From Oscillospiraceae bacterium (GTDB lineage: Bacteria > Bacillota_A > Clostridia > Oscillospirales > WRJC01), in contig WQXD01000181.1 in the NCBI GenBank assembly GCA_009785015.1, positions 1 through 7,494 of the forward strand: a DNA stretch of 7,494 nucleotides. Direction: 5' to 3'. The notes beneath the pieces were generated by a model. That model saw only the letters and a list, made by a program, of their open reading frames with translations, ran no database searches and had not been told where the DNA came from. Shown piece by piece: positions 1 through 5,720 of the stretch. Position numbers and translations under genes: made by a program. Position 1 is the stretch's first letter. Every line of letters starts with the position of its first letter.

Positions 1-30
1 AGCGGCGTATACCGCAAAAAAGAGGAATAA
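1..30 (+). CDS. moaC: C-terminal tail of an upstream gene, probably MoaC (cPMP synthase), cut by window start
   Basis: Frame 1 reads SGVYRKKEE and then TAA TAA, ending 3 nt before the moaA start codon. Only nine residues are visible. MoaC proteins commonly end in a conserved lysine/glycine-rich segment of the form KSGGKSG followed by a short charged tail, and this tail fits that ending. MoaC works with MoaA in the first step of molybdopterin synthesis, converting 3',8-cyclo-GTP to cyclic pyranopterin monophosphate, so it is a natural operon partner here. The identification is inference from a very short match plus context. An unrelated upstream gene ending in this frame cannot be excluded, but the double stop placed directly before moaA supports a real gene end. 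Confidence 0.42.
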   Translation, partial: SGVYRKKEE

Positions 31-33
31 TAA

Positions 34-987
34 ATGCGGGATTCATTGAACCGGAATATTGATTATCTGCGCTTGTCTGTGACCGACCGATGCAATCTGC
101 GGTGTAAATATTGTATGCCCGGAGATTTGCCGTCTATACCCCATGATTCGATTATGCGCTATGAAGAAATACTCCGGATTTGCGCGGTAATGGCAAAGAT
201 TGGGATAAGAACAGTCAGGGTTACCGGAGGCGAGCCTTTAATGCGGAAGGGTTGTATAGATTTTATTAAAAAATTAAAACAAATATCCGGAATCGAAAAT
301 GTAACGCTGACTACGAACGGCGTTTTGCTGGAACAGTATATAGACGAACTTGCCGCGATCAAAATTGACGGCGTAAATATCAGCCTTGACAGCCTTGACG
401 CAGATATATACAAGCGAATCACCGGCAAAGACGAACTGCACAAGGCGCGGCAGTCGCTGTATAAAGCGATTGAAGCGGGTTTAAAAGTAAAAATCAACTG
501 CGTTGCTGTAAAGGGATTGAATGAGAGCGAAATCTTACCCATTGCGCAGTTGACCGAAAAGTTTCCCGTCGATGCGCGTTTTATTGAATTAATGCCCGCC
601 GGAATGAATTTACGCGGAGTTCCCTGCCCCGAAATCATCGAAATAATCAAAAATAAATTTCCGGATTTGATCCCTGACCCGTCATTTCATGGCTTTGGTC
701 CGGCCCGTTATTTTAAAAGCGGCGGACTGAAAGGGAATATTGGAGTAATTGACGCCGTCAGCAATCGTTTCTGTTCCGGGTGCAATCGTTTGCGTTTAAC
801 CGGCGAGGGCTTTTTGAAGCTGTGCCTTCAGCACGACGACGGGATAGATTTGCGTTCTCTTTTGCGTTCAGGGCAAAGCGACATCGAAATACAGGACAGA
901 ATTTCAGCGGCTGTCTGTAATAAACCGGAACGGCATTATTTTGATAACGGCGAAAGTATAACAAAAATGTCTCATATTGGAGGATAG
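34..987 (+). CDS. moaA: GTP 3',8-cyclase MoaA (radical SAM, molybdenum cofactor biosynthesis)
   Basis: A 317-residue protein, close to the usual MoaA length of about 320-340. MoaA catalyses the cytosolic radical-SAM rearrangement of GTP to 3',8-cyclo-GTP, the first step of Moco synthesis. The N-terminal cluster motif is CNLRCKYC (Cys20, Cys24, Cys27), which binds the SAM-coordinating [4Fe-4S] cluster. It is followed by the GGEP motif (65-68) for SAM binding. A second cluster, which contacts GTP, is shown by Cys247, Cys250 and Cys264 around the segment CSGCNRLRLT. The protein ends in Gly-Gly (316-317), the C-terminal tail that completes the MoaA active site. The ATG at 34 has an AGAGGA Shine-Dalgarno site at 21-26, seven bases upstream. 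The next gene's ribosome binding site lies within its last codons, which points to coupled translation. All key residues are present, so the protein should be active. Confidence 0.97.
   Translation: MRDSLNRNIDYLRLSVTDRCNLRCKYCMPGDLPSIPHDSIMRYEEILRICAVMAKIGIRTVRVTGGEPLMRKGCIDFIKKLKQISGIENVTLTTNGVLLEQYIDELAAIKIDGVNISLDSLDADIYKRITGKDELHKARQSLYKAIEAGLKVKINCVAVKGLNESEILPIAQLTEKFPVDARFIELMPAGMNLRGVPCPEIIEIIKNKFPDLIPDPSFHGFGPARYFKSGGLKGNIGVIDAVSNRFCSGCNRLRLTGEGFLKLCLQHDDGIDLRSLLRSGQSDIEIQDRISAAVCNKPERHYFDNGESITKMSHIGG
979..984 (+). promoter_or_regulatory. Ribosome binding site GGAGGA embedded in the end of moaA
   Basis: A strong GGAGGA lies directly before the moaA stop codon and 9 bases before the ATG of the MOSC-MogA gene. 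Its bases encode the terminal Gly-Gly residues of MoaA, so the same six bases serve both the conserved MoaA C-terminus and initiation of the next gene. This supports the start at 994 rather than the internal ATG two codons later. Confidence 0.8.
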
Positions 988-993
988 TAAAAT

Positions 994-1944
994 ATGGCTA
1001 TGGAAGGTATAATAAAAGCAATCTGTGTAAGCGATGTCAGGGGCGTGCAAAAACACAGCGTGGAAAGCGCTCATTTTAAAACAGGCTGGGGAATCGAAGG
1101 CGACGCTCACGGCGGCGACTGGCACCGGCAGGTCAGCATATTGTCCTATGAAAAAATCGAGCAGTTCAATGACCTCGGCGCAGATGTGGGATACGGAGAT
1201 TTCGGGGAAAATTTGGTCGTGGAGGGCATTGATTTGCGCAAACTGCCGGCAGGCGCGTTGCTGCGGTGCGGAGAAGTCGTTTTGGAGATAAAACAAATCG
1301 GCAAACAGTGTCATACTCATTGCAGGATATATGAAAAAATGGGAGACTGTATCATGCCGCGGGAAGGAGTATTTGCCCGCGTGATACATGACGGCATCGT
1401 TTCGGCCGGCGATAAAATGGAAATCGATATACCCGACAATACGCCTATACGCGCCGCAGTATTGATATTGAGCGACAAAGGAGCGGCGGGGCAAAGAAAA
1501 GACGAGAGCGGCCCCATAATAAAAAAAATGCTTGAAGAATCGGGATATTCGATAGAAGACGAATTGATGCTTCCCGACGAACAAAGCGAAATCGAAGCGG
1601 CGCTGATAAATTTAGCTGACAGGCAGCAGGTCAATTTGATTTTGACTTCCGGAGGCACGGGATTTTCGCGGCGCGACGTGACGCCGGAGGCGACGCTTGC
1701 CGTAGCCCGGCGCAATGCTCCGGGTATTGCGGAGGCAATACGCGCTTATTCCATGCAAATCACCGGACGCGCCATGCTCGGACGCGGAGTCTCGGTGATA
1801 CGGGGCAAAACTTTGATTGTCAATTTACCCGGAAGCCCGAAAGCGGTTCGGGAAAGTTTGGAATATATATTGCCATATTTAAAGCACGGCATTGAAATCC
1901 TCAAAGGCGAAGCTGCGGAATGCGCCGCAAAAGAGGGATTATAA
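994..1944 (+). CDS. mogA: MOSC domain - molybdopterin adenylyltransferase (MogA/MoaB type) fusion protein
   Basis: A 316-residue two-domain protein. Residues 1-145 form a MOSC domain, with GIEGDAHGG and WHRQVSIL at about 33-50, FGENL at 70-74 and cysteines at 106, 110 and 119. MOSC domains occur in proteins that handle Moco or its sulfur ligand; what this short type does is not settled. Residues 152-305 form a MogA/MoaB domain: LILSDKGAAG (157-166), TSGGTGFSRRDVTPEA (218-233) and NLPGSPKAV (277-285). These are the MPT-binding and nucleotide-binding loops of the enzyme that adenylylates molybdopterin with ATP before metal insertion. A single-domain MogA is about 160-195 residues, so this is a true fusion with a short linker near 145-152. 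No signal peptide is seen, so it is cytosolic. It starts 6 nt after the moaA stop and ends 1 nt before moeA. The product, MPT-AMP, is the substrate of the two MoeA proteins encoded next. Confidence 0.93.
   Translation: MAMEGIIKAICVSDVRGVQKHSVESAHFKTGWGIEGDAHGGDWHRQVSILSYEKIEQFNDLGADVGYGDFGENLVVEGIDLRKLPAGALLRCGEVVLEIKQIGKQCHTHCRIYEKMGDCIMPREGVFARVIHDGIVSAGDKMEIDIPDNTPIRAAVLILSDKGAAGQRKDESGPIIKKMLEESGYSIEDELMLPDEQSEIEAALINLADRQQVNLILTSGGTGFSRRDVTPEATLAVARRNAPGIAEAIRAYSMQITGRAMLGRGVSVIRGKTLIVNLPGSPKAVRESLEYILPYLKHGIEILKGEAAECAAKEGL
1932..1938 (+). promoter_or_regulatory. Ribosome binding site AGAGGGA that sets the moeA start
   Basis: AGAGGGA lies 7 bases before the ATG at 1946 and inside the end of the MOSC-MogA gene. 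An in-frame ATG at 1892 would add 18 residues but has no comparable site and lies deep in the previous gene. Its added residues are basic and do not resemble a MoeA N-terminus. The start at 1946 is therefore preferred. Confidence 0.75.
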
Positions 1945-1945
1945 A

Positions 1946-3175
1946 ATGGAGTTTTTAACGGTTGAAAGCGTGGAAACCGCCCGTGAAAAATTATTGTCAC
2001 ACACAAAAGACTGGCTCGTGAAAAAAGAAACGGTATCGCTCAGAATCGCTTTGGGCAGAATATTGGCAGAGGACGTAACCGCCCCTGAAGATATTCCGGC
2101 ATTTCGGAGATCGACAGTCGACGGCTATGCCGTTATATCGAGCGATACTGCCGCCGCAGGAGAAAATATACCTGTATTTTTCACTGTAAAAGATAAAATA
2201 AAAATAGGGCAATTTGTTTCTTCAACCATAAATCACGGGGAATGCGCCGATATTCCCACGGGCGGCATGCTGCCAAGCGGAGCGGACGCTGTGGTTATGG
2301 CGGAATATTCCGAGCTTTTTGGTGTTGACGGGGTAGCTATACATAACAGCGCGGCCAACGGCGAAAACACGGTGCAAATCGGTGAGGACGCAAAAGCCGG
2401 AGATTTGCTCATAAAAAAAGGAAAACGGTTGCTGCCTCAGGACATAGGGGCATTGGCGGCAGCGGGCATAACGGCTGTTTCGGTTTTCGCCGCTTTGCGC
2501 ATTGCTGTAATATCCACCGGAGACGAACTGGTTTCAACAGAAAAAACGCCGTCAATCGGTCAGGTCAGGGATATAAATACCCATGCGCTCACGGCTTTGG
2601 CTGAAAAAACGGGTTTTTTTGTGACGGAAACGCACGTTTTGACGGACGATGAAAATATTTTGGAACAGACTTTATTATCAGCCATGAAAACAAGTGATAT
2701 TGTCGCCGTTTCAGGCGGCAGCTCTCAAGGGGCAAAAGATATGACAAAATCAGTTATTGACCGGGTAGCATCGCCGGGAGTATTTACTCACGGCTTAGCC
2801 GTCAAGCCCGGCAAACCCACGATTTTAGGCTATGATAAATTTTCAAAAACTCTTTTGGCCGGACTGCCCGGACATCCGGTTTCGGCCATGATAGTTTTCG
2901 AGCTGATGTTTGGCTGGTTAATGCGTGAAATCACGGGAACTTTAAAAGCCCATGCCATACCCGCGCAGCTTTCTGTCAATGTGGCTTCATCGCCCGGAAA
3001 ACTCACCTGCTTCCCGGTCAAGCTGAAATGGACAGGCGACCAATATTCGGCGGAACCTGTATTCGGGAAATCCGGGCTTATCACCACGCTCACAAACGCG
3101 GACGGATATTTTACCGTGGATCGCGAAACGGAAGGGCTGCAATCCGGCCGGACCGTTTTGGTTCATTTGTTTTGA
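1946..3175 (+). CDS. moeA: Molybdopterin molybdenumtransferase MoeA
   Basis: A 409-residue protein, the usual length for MoeA (about 400-420). MoeA hydrolyses MPT-AMP and inserts molybdate (or tungstate) into the dithiolene to give active cofactor. Visible family motifs: RRSTVDGYAV (54-63, with the conserved Asp59 seen in E. coli MoeA); IPTGGMLPSGADAVVMAE (103-120); ISTGDEL (189-195) opening the MogA-like domain III; SGGSSQGAKD (256-265), the MPT-binding loop; GLAVKPGKP (283-291); and LAGLPGHPVSA (304-314). The C-terminal beta-barrel domain IV follows from about 335. The start at 1946 was chosen for its ribosome binding site and because it follows the previous stop by 1 nt, implying coupling. 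It is a distant paralog of the MoeA domain in the next gene. The MPT loop differs from the common SGGVSVG form but keeps the glycines and a following Asp. Cytosolic. Confidence 0.95.
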   Translation: MEFLTVESVETAREKLLSHTKDWLVKKETVSLRIALGRILAEDVTAPEDIPAFRRSTVDGYAVISSDTAAAGENIPVFFTVKDKIKIGQFVSSTINHGECADIPTGGMLPSGADAVVMAEYSELFGVDGVAIHNSAANGENTVQIGEDAKAGDLLIKKGKRLLPQDIGALAAAGITAVSVFAALRIAVISTGDELVSTEKTPSIGQVRDINTHALTALAEKTGFFVTETHVLTDDENILEQTLLSAMKTSDIVAVSGGSSQGAKDMTKSVIDRVASPGVFTHGLAVKPGKPTILGYDKFSKTLLAGLPGHPVSAMIVFELMFGWLMREITGTLKAHAIPAQLSVNVASSPGKLTCFPVKLKWTGDQYSAEPVFGKSGLITTLTNADGYFTVDRETEGLQSGRTVLVHLF

Positions 3176-3200
3176 CGTTTGAACGGAGGAAAAAAATCAC

Positions 3201-5120
3201 ATGGTAAAAAGAAATTTGTATTTGACCAACATTTCTGTCGAAGAAGCGCTGGAACGCTTTCAAAACGCGTTAAAGCCTTTTTTAAAAACGCAGATTGAAA
3301 ATATAGACGTAATAAATTCGCTCGACAGGGTGACTGCCGAAGCTGTATTCGCGCTTAAAAGCTCGCCTTTGTATGATTCGGCGGCGATGGACGGAGTTGC
3401 CGTTATCAGTTCCCATACTCACAAAGCGAGCGAATCGTCGCCGGTTCAATTGAAAATCGGCGGCGATTTTATTCCGATAGACACCGGAAACCCTGTCCGT
3501 CCGCCGTATGACGCCGTTATAATGGCGGAAGATATTGCGGAAACAGACAGCGATACAATCACGATTTATTCGGCGGCCGCGGCGTGGCAGCATGTGCGTC
3601 CGGTTGGCGAAGATATAGTGCAGGGGGAAATGATTCTGCCGGGCAGGCATAAAATACGCCCTATTGACATCGGCGTGCTTCTTTCAGGGGGTATCACAAA
3701 AATATCCGCGCTGAAACGCCCTGAAGTTGCAATTATCCCCACCGGCACCGAATTGATTGAAATCAATGACAACAGGGATATAAAAGAAGGCGGCATAATC
3801 GATTCCAATTCATATATGTTTGAGGCGCTTGTCAGACAAAACGGAGGTATTCCAACCCGATTTTCCATTGTTGCGGACGATTATGAATCGATCAAAGAAA
3901 AAGTGCAGGACGCCGCAAAGCGGTTTGACATGGTACTTATAAGCGCGGGTACCAGCGCAGGAAGGGAAGATTATACAGCCCATATACTGCGGGAACTCGG
4001 AGAAGTGATAGTGCACGGAGTTGCCATGAAGCCGGGCAAACCTGTCATACTCGCGATAGCCGGCGGCAAGCCCGTTGTGGGCATACCGGGGTATCCCGTT
4101 TCTGCCTTTCTTGCCTATGACAACTTTGTCGCGCCTGTTTTGGCGTCTGTTTCCGGATTTTTTAAGGCCGGCGCGCCGGTCGTGCAGGCAACATTGACGA
4201 GAAGGCTTGTGTCTTCAATCAAACACCGGGAATATGTGCGCGTAAGGATTGGCAAAGTCGGAGAAAAGTTGGTGGCTTCTCCGCTTGCGCGCGGGGCGGG
4301 TGCGGCAATGTCGCTTGTCAGGGCTGACGGCTTTTGCGTTATAGACCAAAACAAAGAGGGAGTGGAAGCGGGAACTGAAATCAATGCGGTGTTATGCCGG
4401 GAATTGCATGAATTGGAAAATACGGTTGTCAGTATCGGCAGCCATGATTTGATACTCGATGTGATCGCGGATATGATGCCGAATTTTTATCCCGGAACGC
4501 ATTTATCCGGTACTCATGTCGGAAGTATGGGAGGTTTATCAGCTCTGAAAAACGGCGAAGCGCATATCGCTCCTATTCATTTGCTCGATGAAAAGACAGG
4601 TATCTACAATATACCTGTCGTTAAACAATTATTCGCCGGAAGAAAAATGGCTTTGATAAAAGGCGTAGGACGTCTTCAGGGATTCATGGTAAAAAAAGGC
4701 AATCCTTCGGGAATTGAAACAATAAGCGACCTTACGCGGAGCCGTTATGTGAATCGTCAGCGCGGAGCGGGAACTCGCGTGCTTTTGGACTATATGTTAA
4801 AAACTTCAGGTATTGACAGTTTGAATATTTCCGGTTATGAACGTGAAGCCGCTACGCACATGGCGGTTGCCGCCGCAGTAAAAAGCGGCAGCGCGGACGT
4901 TGGTATGGGAATACTCTCGGCTGCAAAAGCGATGGATTTGGATTTCATTCCGGTCGGAAATGAAGAATATGATTTTGCCGTTCCGTTTGATTTTTTGGAG
5001 CTTAGGCACATACGCTCTTTTATTGCCATGCTGAAAAATCCTCAGTTTCACAATAAATTGACGGAACTGGGCGGTTATACCACTGAGCGCTGCGGGGATG
5101 TTGTATATATTGAATGCTGA
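3201..5120 (+). CDS. moeA: MoeA fused to a C-terminal periplasmic-binding-protein-like (LysR-substrate-type) domain
   Basis: A 639-residue protein, about 230 residues longer than a normal MoeA. Residues 1-400 are a complete MoeA: AAMDGVAV (61-68, Asp64 in the place of the conserved Asp), TGTEL (181-185), ISAGTSAGREDYT (247-259), GVAMKPGKP (273-281) and GIPGYPVSA (294-302). Residues about 408-639 match the PBP-like domain family (PF12727, COG1910) found fused to MoeA or to ModE-type regulators. Recognisable segments are GSHDLILDVIADM (413-425), a Gly/Ser/Thr-rich stretch at 436-447, RQRGAGTRVLLDYML (519-533) and a segment at 552-570 ending SADVGMG. No signal peptide or membrane segment is visible, so the binding domain acts in the cytosol. 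Known role: metal insertion by MoeA. Inferred role for the fused domain: capture of molybdate or tungstate, or sensing of a cofactor-related ligand. GGAGGA at 3185-3190 precedes the ATG. Probably the last gene of the operon. Confidence 0.94.
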   Translation: MVKRNLYLTNISVEEALERFQNALKPFLKTQIENIDVINSLDRVTAEAVFALKSSPLYDSAAMDGVAVISSHTHKASESSPVQLKIGGDFIPIDTGNPVRPPYDAVIMAEDIAETDSDTITIYSAAAAWQHVRPVGEDIVQGEMILPGRHKIRPIDIGVLLSGGITKISALKRPEVAIIPTGTELIEINDNRDIKEGGIIDSNSYMFEALVRQNGGIPTRFSIVADDYESIKEKVQDAAKRFDMVLISAGTSAGREDYTAHILRELGEVIVHGVAMKPGKPVILAIAGGKPVVGIPGYPVSAFLAYDNFVAPVLASVSGFFKAGAPVVQATLTRRLVSSIKHREYVRVRIGKVGEKLVASPLARGAGAAMSLVRADGFCVIDQNKEGVEAGTEINAVLCRELHELENTVVSIGSHDLILDVIADMMPNFYPGTHLSGTHVGSMGGLSALKNGEAHIAPIHLLDEKTGIYNIPVVKQLFAGRKMALIKGVGRLQGFMVKKGNPSGIETISDLTRSRYVNRQRGAGTRVLLDYMLKTSGIDSLNISGYEREAATHMAVAAAVKSGSADVGMGILSAAKAMDLDFIPVGNEEYDFAVPFDFLELRHIRSFIAMLKNPQFHNKLTELGGYTTERCGDVVYIEC

Positions 5121-5352
5121 AATTATCGCTTTAATCCATTTGAAAGAGGAATGTGGTCAAAATGGGCCAATTCCAAAAAGCCAATTTGCGAGCGGCGGCG
5201 CAAACAAAAAGCCAAAACGATAATTATTTTAACATAGCGCTTGAATGAAGTTAGCGGCGCATTCCACTGCTAAAACGGAACGATTAAGAGTGGATAGGCG
5301 CGGAGTTTGGTATATCTTGGTTTCTGATGTTTTACCGGCCTCGGCGGCTTAG

Positions 5353-5387
5353 GTGGAATTACGCCACTTTGACGCAATTCCACTTTT
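5353..5387 (+). terminator. Weak inverted repeat followed by TTTT, possible operon terminator
   Basis: GTGGAATT (5353-5360) pairs perfectly with AATTCCAC (5376-5383) around a 15-base loop and is followed at once by TTTT (5384-5387). The stem is only 8 bp and half A/T, the T run is short, and it lies about 230 bases past the MoeA-PBP stop. It could end Moco operon transcription or be part of the repeat-rich region that follows. No better hairpin with a T run was found between 5121 and 5350. Confidence 0.25.
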
Positions 5388-5440
5388 GCGTGCCGATTTT
5401 GACCCGCCGGGCCGGAATTTGCGCGGATTCGCCGGAAAAA

Positions 5441-5461
5441 TGGGCGATATTGGGCGATATT
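5441..5461. repeat. Tandem 10-bp duplication (TGGGCGATAT x2)
   Basis: Two perfect adjacent copies of TGGGCGATAT at 5441-5450 and 5451-5460, with one further base in register. They abut the left end of the 118-bp inverted-repeat element. The position suggests a duplication made at, or by, that element's boundary, but no matching copy is seen at the right end, so it is not a simple target-site duplication. Confidence 0.8.
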
Positions 5462-5578
5462 TTGTAGGGGACGGCGTCCTCGACGTCCCTTGTACGGAAT
5501 TTGATTTTGCGTTGGGTTTGTTTTGCGTTTTGCGTTGGTTTTTGACTGCGGGCTGTCGGGGACGCCAGCCCCTACAAA
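5461..5578. repeat. 118-bp element with imperfect 29-bp terminal inverted repeats (MITE-like palindromic repeat)
   Basis: The left arm (5461-5489) and the reverse complement of the right arm (5550-5578) match at 24 of 29 positions. The outer 10 bases, TTTGTAGGGG and CCCCTACAAA, are perfect, as is an inner 7-bp block, GGCGTCC (5473-5479) with GGACGCC (5560-5566). Each arm can also fold alone: GGGACG (5468-5473) with CGTCCC (5484-5489), and GGGCTG (5550-5555) with CAGCCC (5566-5571), each with a 10-base loop. The roughly 60-base core holds direct copies of TTTTGCGTTGG (5505-5515 and 5528-5538). There is no transposase. From memory, sequences starting GTAGGGG with nested G/C palindromes recur between genes in many bacterial genomes. 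That this one is dispersed in its own genome is inference. Confidence 0.7.
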
Positions 5579-5720
5579 TCTTCCTTTCCAGTTTGCCAAA
5601 AAAAGATTCGCGTAATTTCCAAAAGACGTTTCGTAACATTTCCTTTTAATATTTTGTGCCTGTATATTGTAACAACCACTAAATGATATTCAAAGTCGAA
5701 AATACTGTGTCTGTTCTTGT

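Larger units (their letters stand above)
5121..5720. other. Intergenic region between convergent genes, no convincing gene
   Basis: These 600 bases separate the end of the MoeA-PBP gene (+) from the end of the exported-protein gene (-). Longer open frames here on both strands are rich in Arg, Pro, Gly and Lys, lack ribosome binding sites and overlap the palindromic repeats, so I read them as chance frames. A 28-codon frame at 5162-5248 (+) has AGAGGA 11 bases upstream but no recognisable product. From about 5281 to 5640 the sequence is G/C-rich and T-rich by turns and carries the inverted and direct repeats listed separately. From 5641 it becomes AT-rich like the following minus-strand gene. 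No tRNA, riboswitch or CRISPR array was seen. Confidence 0.7.

Noticed and set aside
904..1584. Minus-strand open frame of 226 codons across the moaA/MOSC-MogA junction
   Set aside because: It lies antisense to two unmistakable genes, has a Phe/His/Tyr-rich shadow composition and no ribosome binding site.
1892..1945. Longer MoeA start at 1892 adding 18 residues
   Set aside because: The added segment lies inside the MOSC-MogA coding region, lacks a ribosome binding site and is unlike MoeA N-termini; the ATG at 1946 has AGAGGGA at good spacing.
5243..5273. Short inverted repeats (GAATG/CATTC and TTAGC/GCTAA) as a terminator
   Set aside because: Both are 5-bp stems with 12-13-base loops, overlap each other and have no T run after them.
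5461..5578. Reading the repeat as a CRISPR or attachment site
   Set aside because: There are only two inverted arms with no regularly spaced direct repeats or spacers, and no cas, integrase or tRNA gene nearby.
5270..5649. Overlapping open frames of about 96-109 codons on both strands in the intergenic region
   Set aside because: They run through the inverted-repeat element, have low-complexity Arg/Pro/Gly/Lys composition and no ribosome binding sites; repeats of this type often leave such chance frames.
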